From positions 37,698,273-37,762,272 of the forward strand of contig OX243818.1 of assembly GCA_945859605.1 (NCBI GenBank): a stretch of 64,000 bases of DNA, given 5' to 3'. A program made the translations under genes and the position numbers. Shown here piece by piece: positions 1 through 11,323 of this stretch (position 1 is the stretch's first letter; each line of letters starts with the position of its first letter). The stretch comes from Lumbricus rubellus (lineage: Eukaryota; Annelida; Clitellata; Crassiclitellata; Lumbricidae). The notes under the pieces are model-generated. The model saw nothing but the letters and a program-made list of their open reading frames with translations, had not been told where the DNA came from and made no database searches.

Positions 1-487
1 GTTGTTCCTCGACAGCTTCCAGTTGTTGTTCCTCGACAGCTTCCAGTTGTTCCTCGACAGCTTCAAGCTGTTGTCCCTCGGCAGCTTCCAGTTGTTGTTC
101 CTCGACAGCTTCCAGTTGTTGTTCCTCGACAGCTTCCAGTTGTTCCTCGACAGGTTCCAGTTGTTGTTCCTTGACAGGTTCCAGTTGTTGTTTCTCAACA
201 GCTTCCAGTTGTTGTTCCTCGACAGCTTCCAATTGTTGTTCCTCGACAGCTTCCAGTTGTTGTTCCTCGACAGCTTCCAGTTGTTCCTCGACAGCTTCAA
301 GTTGTTGTTCCTCGACAGCTTCAAGCTGTTGTCCCTCAGCAGGTTCCAGTTGTTGTTCCTCGACAGCTTCCAGTTGTTGTTCCTCGACAGCTTCCAGTTG
401 TTGTTCCTCGACAGCTTCCAGTTGTTGTTCCTCGACAGCTTCCAGTTGTTCCTCGACAGGTTCCAGTTGTTGTTCCTCGACAGGTTG
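1..487 (-). repeat. 21/24-bp tandem repeat coding LEAVEEQ(Q)
   Basis: About 20 units of 21 or 24 bp (core GACAGCTTCCAGTTGTT on the plus strand) follow head to tail. Read on the minus strand they give Glu/Gln-rich repeats of the type LEAVEEQQ or LEAVEEQ. All unit lengths are multiples of three, so the frame is kept. This is the distal tail of the pogo-type ORF and is predicted to be an acidic coiled-coil or low-complexity segment. The apparent plus-strand proteins (FLDSFQL and SSCCSSTA repeats) are shadows. Confidence 0.8.
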
Positions 488-639
488 ATTTGGAATGTTC
501 TGTGCAAAGTTTTTTGCGTTTTGTAAATATGCAGGTTTTCGAATTATTACTCGAGTTGCAGATGGAGGCCTTGGCCTGGTGATCGCAGGATTACGGGATG
601 TTCGCATAATTCTCTGCACACTCATTGATTGTTCTTTGG

Positions 640-1490
640 TGGCTGCTGAGGTTTTCGCTTGAGAAATTCGATTGCTGGCTTTCCTCTTTCTTGTCGGAAT
701 CTCTGCTTTCTCACTCGCGGTTGTCGTAGGCCCAGTAATAGAACTTGCTGCTGAGGTTTCCGCTTGAGAAATTCGATTGCTGGCTTTCCTCTTTCTTGTC
801 GGAATCTCTGCTTTCTCACTCGCGGTTGTCGTAGGCCCAGTAATAGAACTTGCTGCTGAGGTTTCCGCTTGAGAAATTCGATTGCTGGCTTTCCTCTTTT
901 TTGTCGGAATCTCTGCTTTCTCACTCGCGGTTGTCGTAGGCCCAGTAATAGAACTTGCTGCTGAGGTTTCCGCTTGAGAAATTCGATTGCTGGCTTTCCT
1001 CTTTTTTGTCGGAATCTCTGCTTTCTCACTTGCGGTTGTCGTAGGCCCAGTAATCGAACTTGCTGCTGAGGTTTCCGCTTGAGAAATTCGATTGCTGGCT
1101 TTCCTCTTTCTCGTCGAAATCTCTGCTTTCTCACTCGCGGTTGTCGTAGGCCCAGTAATCGAACTTGCTGCTGAGGTTTCCGCTTGAGAAATTCGATTGC
1201 TGGCTTTCCTCTTTCTCGTCGAAATCTCTGCTTTCTCACTCGCGGTTGTCGTAGGCCCAGTAATCGAACTTGCTGCTGAGGTTTCCGCTTGAGAAATTCG
1301 ATTGCTGGCTTTCCTCTTTCTCGTCGAAATCTCTGCTTTCTCACTCGCGGTTGTCGTAGGCCTACTAGTAGAACTTGCTGCTGAGGTTTCCGCTTGAGAA
1401 ATTCGATTGCTGGCTTTCCTCTTTCTCGTCGAAATCTCTGCTTTCTCACTCACGGTTGTCGTAGGCCTACTAGTAGAACTTGCTGCTGAG
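640..1490 (-). repeat. 105-bp minisatellite, about eight copies, coding a 35-residue unit
   Basis: Eight nearly identical 105-bp units are arranged head to tail. In the frame joined to the transposase domain each encodes 35 residues with a Ser/Thr-rich part (AETSAASS, TGPTTTASEKAEI) and a basic nuclear-localisation-like part (TRKRKASNR). Variation between units is limited to a few substitutions, including a CCTACTAGTAGAA versus CCCAGTAATAGAA variant near the start of the array. An open minus-strand reading at 622-1449 (MRKQRF...) is a different frame of the same array and is not the tail frame. Confidence 0.85.
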
Positions 1491-2944
1491 GTTTCCGCTT
1501 GTGTAACAACCGATGTATTTGGATCGGCAATTTCTGTCACTGAAGAAGGAGCATAATCTTCGTCGGTGAAGATGTCCGGGTTGTACGGATGAATTCCTGT
1601 TGACGAGAAACCATTTACAGCCTTATCTACAGAAGCACATTTGCCATACGCATCACCAAATATGGCTGCTACTTCGTGCATCGTTATGCGTTTTCCAGGG
1701 TTGGAAACAAGCCACTTGTCGCAACCTCTGCTGTAAGCAGTTTTGAGCGGGCCAAAAAAGTACGATCTAGTGGCTGAATTTTATGGCTTGTGTGTGGAGG
1801 AATTGAAAGAATAACTATGCCGTGTGACCTTGCAAAGTTCACTGCATCTAGTGTTCTGTGACTGGCATGGTTGTCAAGCAGTAGAAGAACCTTTTCATTT
1901 TCACTTGAATGAGAATGTATTTGAAAATGTCCGAGCCACTTGACAAAAGTGTCGCAATCCATCCAGCCGCTCGGCACTGCATAACCCTGAGAACCAGGCG
2001 GACTGCCCTTCATCAGTGTTTGAGCCATATACTTTCTTGGAAATAAGAAAGCAGGTGGAATGTATGTGCCTGTTGCGCTCATGGCGCAGACTATGGTAAT
2101 ATTTTGCCCTCGTTCGGCGCTCGTCAACTTTCCAACTTGCCTCTGAGTTTTTTTTGCAAGTATTCTTCCGGGTTTTTGCACAGTACTCAACCCACTTTCA
2201 TCCATATTGTAAATTCGATTTGGTGGAATTTTTTCGGTTTCCAAAACTGATTTTAATAGAGTATAAAATTTGCCAACTTGCACCCTATTGAAACCAGTTG
2301 CACGTGAGAGAGAAGTTGCCTCGGGTGTTCTTAGTGAGATCGTTTGATGTCTCCGCAAGAATCCACTCATCCAATCTTTTCCTGCTAATTGTGTCACTTT
2401 GGAAAATGGAACATCAATGTTGTTTCTTTCTGCAAGCTGGAAGGCTAATTGTCTAACATCTGTCAAACTTAACCCATAGAATCGCTGCTGCATGTCAATT
2501 ATGTACTGTAACAGTTCAGTTTCATATTCCTCATTCAATGTACATCGAAATCTTCCTAACTTGCCTGGTGTTTTAACTGTTTTCATGAGATGGCGCCGTA
2601 TTGTGGCGTGTGGTATCCCATACATCTGTTCGGCTTTTCTGAGGCTGATTTTATTTGTCCTAATATCTGCTATGGCTGCCTGCATAGTTTCAAGAGTCCA
2701 CAATGCCATATCAGTTTTGCGTTTGTAATTTCTTACCATTTTCAATCTGAAAGTATAATGTAATATCTGTTTAGAGTTAACATAAATAATATTGTTTAAT
2801 AGGCAAAATAATAACCAAAGATAATTTCTTTGGTTGAAGTAGCCTAGGATGTCTACAAAGGAAATTAAGAAGGGAAAAGGTAAGTTGGTGCAATGCTAAA
2901 AATTTTAGGTGCAAAAACCTTATATAAATTTCGGGAGCAAACTA

Positions 2945-3110
2945 ATACTACTACATTAGGGCAACAAAACAGCCTGGGGCAAAGTAATACTGTAGCAATA
3001 CTCTGCTGGGGCAAAACAATACGGAATGGGGCAAAGTAATACTATACTGGGGCAAAACGACACAGCATGGGGCAAAGTAACTCAGTTGCGAATCACTTTG
3101 CCCCAAACCA
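2945..3110. repeat. Degenerate GGGGCAAAGTAATAC repeats in a gene-free stretch
   Basis: Between the transposase and the channel gene (2746-3558) I see no gene. The only structure is about seven spaced, imperfect copies of a motif close to TGGGGCAAAGTAATAC, with a further relative on the opposite strand near 3100. Confidence 0.5.
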
Positions 3111-3558
3111 TAGGTAGGCTGTTCTCGGTGGGGTGATAATAGAAGAGGTCCGTGCACGCTAGATTACGAAACACTAATTGAAGTGTGATACGTGTCTTAC
3201 TAATAATTTGTTTACTTACCCGAAATGTATCCAATATGGACGTGATGATCGATTTGCAAGCAAAAACTATATCAATATTGCAAATGACAAAATATCTATT
3301 TTCTTAAAATAAGAAACAAAACATTTTTTGGTCAAGCACATCAATACTATCATCTAAACCGGAAGTGAGTCTAAAAGGTTTATAGATTGACTGGTTACCT
3401 GTTTTCTGGTTGTATAAATTTTTATAGCGCTGAGTTTCTTTGCCTCGTTGAGTCTCTTTGCCCCACTTCCCCCTACTGTTATCAACTCCGATAATATTGT
3501 ATTTTTCACAGCTCATAAATTGCCAGAATAAACTTCTGTAGGTCCTGTCCAATGATTT

Positions 3559-4022
3559 TCACACATCGATCACTCGGCGACGTTGCCTTTTGGCGAACAC
3601 GGCATAATTGAGAATATCGTTGGAAAGCTGGACGAGAAACTGAAGGAATTGAACAATCGTGAGAATTGTGCATCCGAAGATCAGTCCCAGTGCGCCGCCA
3701 ATGTCGCAAAACAGTGTGAGGACATCGTAGGCTGGACTTGTTTGGATGTCGATGTAGTTCAAGTCAGAGTAGAAGATATCCAGGTAGACGAGTTCCTTGC
3801 TCAGTCTAGACATCGTCAGATTCCGTCCCTTGAACTGCGACTTTTGCGACACGTAGTTGAGGAAATGCTGTGAAAGAGGACTTGTTGAGATTGAATATGG
3901 ATAGGTGATCTGATGGCAGTGTAGAGGACAATCGCACTTGCTGGACGCACCGGATGAAACAAAAACTCTCATTGCTTGTGGAAAACAGTTGTAGGTTTCT
4001 TGTAAAGAACATATCTTTACTC
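3559..4022 (-). CDS. DEG/ENaC channel, last exon (TM2, C-terminus)
   Basis: The terminal exon starts after acceptor TTAGTTCCAG. It carries VKICSLQETYNCFPQ, then SKCDCPLHCHQITYPYS (the conserved C-x-CP-x-C pre-TM2 motif), then SPAYDVLTLFCDIGGALGLIFGCTILTIVQFLQFL, the pore-lining second membrane segment. A short basic tail (KRQRRRVIDV) precedes the stop at 3559. The selectivity-filter region reads GLIFG, a variant of the usual G-x-S. Together the seven exons give about 570 residues, normal for the family. Confidence 0.9.
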
Positions 4023-4083
4023 CTGGAACTAAATGCAGAAAGTGATTGAATTCTTCAAGTATCACAATAATTATTATTTCCAC

Positions 4084-5508
4084 CGTCCATAGTATTTATT
4101 TTACTGTTTGGTAAAGAATTCTGACAGTTTGATAGAAAGTCATTGATCTACAAATTTTGAAAGGACGAAATCTGGCTATCTTGTGTAGATATGAATTGTC
4201 TTTACGCTAGTAAAATTTCATTTCGATATTCTTGCTTTTAGCCAAGATATTGACCGTAATAAAATTTTTTTTTACTTTTTCGTTGCGTCGCGTTATTGAA
4301 TCGTCAAAAAACGGTGGGTGGCCTCACTAAAAGTAGTATAACTTTTGTTGTGTTTTAAATATTTTGTTGAAATTTTACTTGTGTACCTAAATATGAATTG
4401 CCTTTAAGACTGTAAAGTTTCAGTTAAAATTTTTTATGTTTGCCAAGATATGGGCTAAAAGCCGTAGGGGGTTACTTTTTTATGGCCCACCATGTAGGTC
4501 TATATGCAGCTGATTTTCCGCATCACAGAAATAATAGTTTTTTTCCATAGTTCTAACTGGTCAGTTCGTCCAGTAAAGAATATTGGTTTTTTTATTGGTC
4601 TTTAGATTTAGATTTGCTTTTAAATTAGGGAAGAAACTCTTTGCATTATAACTTGGTTCAGAGGGAAGTGCTACTATCATGCTCGAAGGCAGCCACTGCT
4701 CGAAATAGAAAATTCATTTAGTTCTTCTTAAGGTTTACTTAGAAGTCATGTGGGAGCCTCATCGTCGTCACTCGACTGACCGAAGAGAATAAAGAAGAAG
4801 AAGAAGGTTTACTTACAAAATTAATATCCCGTAAATGCAATAATAATAATAATAATAATAATAGGGCCTAATAATAACGACGATTTATATGGCGCAGTAA
4901 CGCAGCCATGCCGTTACAAGGGCGCCTTAATAGGGCGTCTTAATAGGGCGCCTTAGTAGTCTACTGTCGTTTATACCCGTGTTATAATATTATAGGGGCT
5001 ACGGGTAAGAATCTTGACGTGTATGAAAATGAACTTGACTCTATTATCATCTTCATAACTGAAGCTAATGGTTTGCAGCATTAGTAGATCTATTAGACAT
5101 TCAAATTTGTGTGTATGACTGCATGTATGAGCCCTCGTTATAGCGCTCCTTCGAGATTCTTACTCAGAGGCGCTCCTGACTGCAGCGCTGACACTGAATA
5201 GAAATTTTGAGCCGAAGCGCATGAAACAATATTATTGCGTGTTAAGAACTTGTTCACGGTCACTTAGTTTACGCTGCGACCTGATGTATTCGAAATCGCA
5301 ACCTTATGAGTTCAAGGCACCGAGCATATCCCTACTGTACTATATATATATAATATATAATTATATATATATAATTATATATATAATTATATATATATAT
5401 GTTATAATATATATATATATATATATATAGGCCGTCTGGCTACTCCATGGCGGAATTCACGAATTACTCGTTTCTGAGCTGGTAGGTCTCTGCATAATGT
5501 TTTCTTAC
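4084..5508. other. Channel intron with repeats only
   Basis: No further exon is evident between the last two channel exons. The stretch holds a small (AAT)n run (about 4838-4862), a minus-oriented tail of the local LINE family (about 5136-5180, complementary to GGAGCGCCTCTGAGTA) and an AT dinucleotide tract at about 5338-5430. Confidence 0.5.
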
Positions 5509-5638
5509 CATCCATGGCTGGAGTTTGACATTTGCATCTGGAAACAACGTATTCCCTCCCACATTGCGACAGGCATTTCATGAAAGTGTAATTTTCTGCC
5601 TGACGACAGTCACCATACGGCGCAGGCAACGCAGATAG
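5509..5638 (-). CDS. DEG/ENaC channel, exon 6 (Cys-rich)
   Basis: A 130-bp exon with acceptor CGTTTCAG and donor GATG|GTAAGA. It encodes LSALPAPYGDCRQAEN...KCLSQCGREYVVSRCKCQTPAMD. The LP-x-PYG-x-C block and the spaced cysteines (C..C...C.C) are classic for the DEG/ENaC extracellular domain. The last base joins exon 7 in phase. The ORF continuing past the donor is only AT microsatellite. Confidence 0.85.
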
Positions 5639-5889
5639 CTGAAACGAATCGAACCAAGACTTTATTTCTTTTATTTAGGTGCAAAGCAGATCTTAACAAT
5701 GAGAAAAATATACTCCATATTTTAAAAATTTACGTGACTGATGTGCTTTTATTCATACCACAATGAGGCTCTTATTTTAAAGTATTATGAATTTATGACC
5801 CATAATTAGGTTGGATATAATAGAGGTTGAAAATTTTCAGAGCGCATAATATTTCGGCGCAGGACGCAAACTATTTTTGGAAACTTATT

Positions 5890-6105
5890 GTGGACTAAAT
5901 GAACGGACATGCATCTAGCCTTCCTGGTTGTTGGCCCGCGCTCACATGGAATGGGCTCCCGCTTGCACTACGTTTACTACCTCGGAATAATTTTCCTGCT
6001 TTCTTCCCGTTGCTCAAGACCTATCTTTTTAGCTGTGGCTGGGCTGGGAGCGCCTCTGAGTAGGATTCTTGAAGGGGCGCTATATACGTTTTCGGAATGA
6101 ATGAA
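5890..6105 (+). mobile_element. LINE 3' fragment, degenerate
   Basis: The translation across frames resembles the end of a CR1/L2-like reverse transcriptase ORF (a VVGP.. WNGLPLALR-type block followed by LKTYLF). It is followed by the 3' module GGGAGCGCCTCTGAGTAG, CTTGAAGGGGCGCTATATA and a GAATGAATGAAT tail. The same module closes the fragment at 13172-13460 and appears near 5136-5180 and 54735-54790, so this is one LINE family. Confidence 0.6.
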
Positions 6106-6486
6106 TAGCCACAAGTCATGCTGAAAATTCCCAATAGTATATTGACCCGTTATACTGCCACAGTATGCCTACATTTGGCCTACAGATTATACTGTAAAGA
6201 ATGGATAGGCCTACATGTATGTAAGAATGATGAAATAATAACTAAATATGCGACACGAAAGATGTTAGCCAGCTAGATTAGCTTAAAGCATCCTGAGAGA
6301 CGCAGAAACCTACATGTAACTGGTCTAAGGCTGATAGGAAACTCTGTCGAGATCAAAGGATGTTGAAAGTCTATCCAGCATAATAGTTGCGAATTAATTT
6401 GCAATGGAATAGCCTTCATCGTAACCTGACTGGTACGATATTAAGTTAAACAATGAAGCATAATGAATTTATTACATTTTACTTAC

Positions 6487-6585
6487 GTTTCTGAGTGAAA
6501 ATGAAACTGATGTTGAAATGCCGGTTCCAACTCTGAATCCAAACGAGCCCATAATCGGCCAATCATTCGCATCGTGCAACATAAC
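6487..6585 (-). CDS. DEG/ENaC channel, exon 5 (extracellular)
   Basis: A 99-bp exon (33 codons) with acceptor CTTCTGTAG and a consensus donor AAAC|GTAAGT. It reads VMLHDANDWPIMGSFGFRVGTGISTSVSFSLRN, the family's HD..P....G..V..G block in the extracellular domain. Both edges are in phase 0. Confidence 0.8.
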
Positions 6586-7557
6586 CTACAGAAGATTTTC
6601 ATGCTTAGGTATTTTTTAAAGAGTCTAACACGGAACGATCTAACGTTGATTTTTTTGCAATACGTTATCATGCAAATTTTATAGTAAACACAGCATTATA
6701 AACAAACAATTTGCTGTAAATCCAGATAACTTATAATAACATTTTAAATTTCGATGTGTTAGTTGACGTACGTTATGGAAATTCAAGACAACAGTGTAGG
6801 CCTGTAACAGTTGTACAACTATCTTAGGCCTATCGCAATTCAATTAATATTTCTCGTGACGGCATTTCTTACCGTCATTATTCGCCATAGCGGGAACTAA
6901 ACAGGCAATTCAAGTGGATTCCCAATATTAATAATCGGGGAAATTAAGCAGGGAGGAGGGAGTGGACGTGAGAGACAAGTTGCTGCAATAGAATACAATA
7001 AAACGTTTGCTGAAAAATTTGGAATTAGCACCTTTGCACTCTAAACAGACGATATTGAGGATGAGAGGGTGGAAGGGTAGGAGGGTTGGGCTGAGGAGAC
7101 GAGTGATCAGAGAAAGGGTGGGAGGGGCGGGGACAGGGGTCTGAACGGGCGCGAGTGCTAGCATGCCTCATTGCTCCATTTTAGCTTCAGAAATTGAACG
7201 ACACCATAGCCTACAGACGTTGTGATGTTGCAAACAGTTGCTATTTTTTACTTTTACTTTATAGGCCTATCTGAAACAGGTTTTTATTTCTGCCTTGTAG
7301 TTGATATATCGAAATTAAATTATCCCATAGGCATACTCATAATGTGTAAAATGCACTTAGATTAATCTGGTCAGGCCTATTTTACGGATGTGCGAGTCAA
7401 ACTTGACTCCGTAAAAGAACAAATCTGTTTGTCTCGAAATAATTGGACAGTTAGACTGCATCGTAATATTACACCAAATTCACTAAAAGTTGACAATGAA
7501 AGCACAGAATCTGCTAGTCAGTCTATCATGAACGCCAATACAATTTAATAGACCAAC

Positions 7558-7670
7558 CCTAAATCCAACTGCTGGTGAATTGGGAATGTAGCAATCAGAC
7601 TGGTTGACCCACAGCACGAAACGAAGTCCATAATTGGCTCCAGGTTGAGTCGTCACGTATTTTGTTGCAG
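7558..7670 (-). CDS. DEG/ENaC channel, exon 4 (extracellular)
   Basis: A 113-bp exon with acceptor ACTTTTAG, encoding ATKYVTTQPGANYGLRFVLW...SPAVGFR. The GANYGLRFVL segment matches the conserved G-x-x-YGL-type extracellular block of the family. The donor (AGG|GTTGGT) is weak, but the next exon continues in phase with VMLHD, as expected for this part of the protein. Confidence 0.75.
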
Positions 7671-7948
7671 CTAAAAGTACGGGAAGGTAATTTAATTGGT
7701 TCAAAAAAGAAATTTCGTCAAATGTCGGTTTCTTGATCTCTCGCGCAGAACATGATTCACCTTCTCGAGCAAAGTCTTATCCTGAGACTAATAAGACAGT
7801 ATGCTGTGTTGTTGTCTTTGGCGGTGTAAAGGCTTCAAATTACCCCCTACTAAACATGACCACCAACCGGTAACTTATAATGCTGTTGGTCTCTCCACGG
7901 ACGAAAATATCGTTCTTGTTGCTCTAGGAACTATTGAACAGTGCTTAC

Positions 7949-8036
7949 CATGATTGAATTGTAGACAGGTTCCTAGATCAGTGGGTATTGACTGAAATGC
8001 ATCAGTTGAATGGCAGGGTCGGTTCCCGAACGAACA
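7949..8036 (-). CDS. DEG/ENaC channel, exon 3 (Cys motif)
   Basis: An 88-bp exon with acceptor ATTATTTCAG and donor CATG|GTAAGC, too short to show up as an ORF. It encodes CSFGNRPCHSTDAF then TDLGTCLQFNHG, which corresponds to the conserved extracellular G-x-C-x-x-FN signature of DEG/ENaC channels. It starts in phase 0 and leaves one base, exactly what exon 4 needs. Confidence 0.75.
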
Positions 8037-8075
8037 CTGAAATAATAAAGTTGTTGTCCATTTCTATACGACTTT

Positions 8076-8078
8076 AAA

Positions 8079-8133
<55 letters not shown>

Positions 8134-8143
8134 GTTGTTATTA

Positions 8144-8190
<47 letters not shown>

Positions 8191-8192
8191 TA

Positions 8193-8262
<70 letters not shown>
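8076..8262. repeat. (ATT)n microsatellite
   Basis: About 60 ATT units with a few GTT and TATATT interruptions, inside a channel intron. The poly-Asn protein read from the other strand is not a gene. Confidence 0.95.
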
Positions 8263-8265
<3 letters not shown>

Positions 8266-8419
8266 AGCAAAGATACGCAAAGTGGTATATTCCTATGTCC
8301 ATCGTACACCGTTTCAGGTCTTGATTCAAGTGCTTTTCCTCTTTCTAATAACCTACTCCGTCTTCTCATTCTGCTGCTTCCTCCTTCCCCTTTATTGCCG
8401 TTTTTAACGTTAGGCTACC

Positions 8420-8705
8420 AATCCCTCGTAATCCTCTGCTTCTTTTTTCTTTTTCAAATTATTTTTCTTCTTTCTTCCAATTCGTCATTTTCTTCTTCCA
8501 CTTCTTCCTTCTTCTGCCAATTTCTTCATTCTCTTTTCCTTCTTCCTCATGCTTCTTCTGCTTCTTTTCACCTTCCTCATCCTTCCCTTCTTCTCCTTCT
8601 TCTTCTTCTTTTTCTTAATATTTTTCTTCGTCCTCTTTTTCTCGTCCTCGTCCTCGTCCTCGTCCTCCTCCTCTTCCTCCTCCTCTTCCTCCTCCTCTTT
8701 CTCTC
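8420..8705. repeat. CT-rich polypyrimidine tract
   Basis: About 280 bp that are almost all C and T on the plus strand (TTCTTCTT, TCGTCCTC and CCTCTTCC blocks). It is a strand-asymmetric tract in a channel intron and could form triplex DNA. There is no coding evidence. Confidence 0.8.
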
Positions 8706-8834
8706 CTCGTCTGTCTATGTCTGGGTGAATAGAACAGTCTGCAGTTTCCTGATTTACAGAATATAGCTTTGAACTGTGCTTACCATTGCATTGGTTGATA
8801 GCACAACGTCTTGCTTATGACCGTTGTAATACGA

Positions 8835-9170
8835 CACAAACGCAGGAGAATGCAAACGGAGTCTCGGTACAAGGAGAGCAAATTAATAACTTGCGATTTA
8901 CATATGCCATTGATTTGCTGGAGTATAGTTGCGAAAGGTTACAAGAAAGTGATGGTGGGCTAAATGAAGATGCACAAAGGGCTGGGTTAAGAATAAATGT
9001 GGGCAAAACAAAAACAATGGTATTTTGGAGAGAAACCATAGACAAGGAAAGCAAAGTGCAAGAAAAATGTAAAACAGTGTTTGAACCTGGGCAGCCTGTT
9101 GACGTGGAATAACGACTGCACCAAAGAAATGAGGACACGAATAGTAAAAGCAAAAATCGGATGATAGATC
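8835..9170 (+). pseudogene. LINE reverse transcriptase fragment
   Basis: The plus-strand reading NGVSVQGEQINNLRFTYAIDLLE...LNEDAQRAGLRINVGKTKTMVF is the RT palm/thumb region of a LINE. The catalytic F-A-D-D box has decayed to FTYAIDLL. In a shifted frame, WNNDCTKEMRTRIVKAKI continues the same domain. It is a short fossil in a channel intron. Confidence 0.75.
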
Positions 9171-9437
9171 TTGCTGCGAAAATTAATAACAGTATTCAAT
9201 ACTGCACAGGTTTATCGGCTTGCATCAGACCAACAAGCCAACAATGACGTCTTAAATAACCCACAAAATACACATAGGCTAATCATATTATCTGTGCATA
9301 CCATTATCACGCTACGAATCATTGTAATAGCCTAATAATTATGCAGGCTAAAACTATACATAATTGTATGACAGAAAACAATCCAATAGTATGCCATTAA
9401 AAGTAGTCACTGTCTCACACAAGTATAATTATCTCAC

Positions 9438-9595
9438 CTCGAGTAGTCCATCCTCAACTCTCACAGATGCATAATCGTAAAAGAACCCCACGTCCAAATC
9501 TGTCTGCGGAATGTCCAACATTTGCATGCCATCAGTAAATCCGATATCCAGATAAGGCGGGAATTTCATTGAAGTAATATGTTCTGTTAGCGGAC
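9438..9595 (-). CDS. DEG/ENaC channel, exon 2 (extracellular)
   Basis: A 158-bp exon bounded by acceptor TTTTTAAG and donor GAG|GTGAGA. Carrying one base over from exon 1 it reads GPLTEHITSMKFPPY...DYASVRVEDGLLE without a stop and ends in phase 0. It lies in the extracellular region after TM1. No conserved motif is decisive here. The assignment rests on open frame, splice sites and matching phase. Confidence 0.7.
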
Positions 9596-10050
9596 CTTAA
9601 AAAGTGCAAATCTAACATCATCACGTCGAGGAGAAACATTCTGATCAGACTTACCTTACTATAACTGCTAGGCCTACTACTATTACAACAGGAAAGACAA
9701 CAACGGCAACAACGACAACAGCAACAGCTCTAGAGAAGCATATTTGTACGGTGTGAGGACGTTTCGTCAACGGATAATTCGTCAAACGGAATAAGTTGCG
9801 TCAATTCAACTTCTACATTGGAATGAGTTAGTCTCATAAATCAGGCGTCCATTCGGATAAGAATTAGTTCAATCGTTCGAGATATTATATCTGAGCATCA
9901 ATTATTATTTAACATCATTCCACCAATTCATCATCCATTAAGAAATGTATTCGTTTCATCGTTTCAACTTCTAATTTAGCAACAACTATTCGCAATCGAT
10001 TCCACTTTCATTTAATAAAAATTATTTTCATCAATCACACCTCTAATTAA

Positions 10051-11032
10051 CCCTCAGGCTACCACGCTATTTTTGTAACACTGACTACCAAGGGGGGGGG
10101 GTGGTTACCACCCCCCTTCTGGATTTTGGGTTTGGTTTGAGATATCATAACTTGTAATACACCAATGGATTCAACATTCATTTCTGCACAAAATGATATA
10201 TTTAGGTTTAAAATATATGAAAGCACCCCGAAGTTATGAATTTTTTACCGTAGGCACCCGTCGATTCCACAAAATGTATACTTTCGCATAAGCAAAATAT
10301 TAGATTCTGTGTGCTTTTAACATAATTTATTTATTTAAAAATAGTTTACATATAATAAAGTCCAATATCCAACTATAAAAACTAGTAATAAGATAGTTTT
10401 AATTACAATAAAAAGAAAAAAAACATGTATTAGCTGCTGAAAAACGTTTACGCAGACTTATCGGTTTGCGTTGTAAAAAAAATCCAACATTTTCACACAT
10501 TTAAATTTATTTTGAGCACTTTCGGTCATCAAATATCAAATTAATTAGTATCAAAAAATAGCCCTAAATGCCCTCTATAGAATGGCATAATTTATTTCTC
10601 TTGAAAAATTAATTATGAATAATTTTTAATAGGAAAAACATGAAAATTTTATGAAAATAAAACACCTTTTTATATATTTTAATTTATTTTGAGCACTTCC
10701 GGTTGTCAAAAGACAACTCCGTGACCACCAAAATGTAGCCCCACAATCCCTCTACAGAATGGTGTAATTTGTGTCTCTTCATGTCAAAGGACGGATAAGA
10801 TACAGCCGATAATCTAAGGGGGGTGGTATCCACCCCCCCTGGTGCCTCGGGTATATCGGGTATAACTTTTGAATGGTATGGTATATCATCACACATTTTA
10901 GCTCAAAATGTGCGCAAATGAATCCTCTACAGCTACCTAAAACGTCAAAATTTTATTCCAAACGCAAAAAGTTTTATTTGGGAAAAATCTAGGAGGGGGT
11001 GGATACCACCCCCCTCCCTGGTAGCCCGAGGG
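10051..11032. mobile_element. Non-autonomous piggyBac-like element, TTAA target
   Basis: The ends are inverted (CCCTCAGGCTACCA at 10051, TGGTAGCCCGAGGG at 11019-11032). Both are flanked by TTAA (10047-10050 and 11033-11036), the target site of piggyBac transposases. The 982-bp body has no transposase ORF. It carries G/C hairpins next to each end and a third end-like module near 10817-10850 (see findings). It lies in channel intron 1. Confidence 0.85.
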
Positions 11033-11323
11033 TTAACACACCATTTTTATCAATCCGTCTTCAATTTAATAAGAATTCGTGATGTGTCAACCATCTTGTA
11101 TTCAACCTAGGCTGGACGTTTGACGAATCGTTCGTTGACGAAAAAGTCTGCAAACCATTTGTACGCTGGCAAGGTTTAGGAATTAACCTACACATCATAT
11201 TGTATGAGCGCAACAAAAGAGAGGGGAAACTACGATATTTCTTTGTACTTATTATATCGATGAGTTATCATTCAACTATTTTGGTAGTTAAGATGACATT
11301 CAAATAAAAATTGTATTAGTTAC

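Larger units (their letters stand above)
1..2745 (-). pseudogene. pogo/Tigger-type DDE transposase with repeat tail, one frameshift, runs off left edge
   Basis: The first 353 residues (1684-2745) are a recognisable pogo-family transposase. A Psq-type helix-turn-helix lies at about residues 17-55, a CENP-B-like second HTH at about 87-135, and the DDE domain carries its acids in NMDESG (D182), LLDNHASH (D291) and QPLDRTF (D327). Just after D327 a run of six A (1754-1759, plus strand) shifts the frame. The usual C-terminal part of the family (a GPLK-type segment, then a stretch containing TMHEVAAIFGDAYGK) is still readable in the next frame down to about 1500. That second frame stays open through both tandem repeat arrays to base 1. 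It could be a decayed transposon ORF, an assembly error in a homopolymer, or a domesticated gene. The intact DDD triad and the long open tail argue against deep decay. The transposon's inverted repeats were not found. Confidence 0.75.

Noticed and set aside
622..1449. Open minus-strand frame of 275 codons (MRKQRFRRERGKP repeats)
   Set aside because: It is an alternative frame of the 105-bp minisatellite. The frame joined to the transposase domain is a different one.
8074..8280. Poly-asparagine protein
   Set aside because: Translation of the (ATT)n microsatellite only. The same applies to the Asn and Ile runs at 62877-63101.
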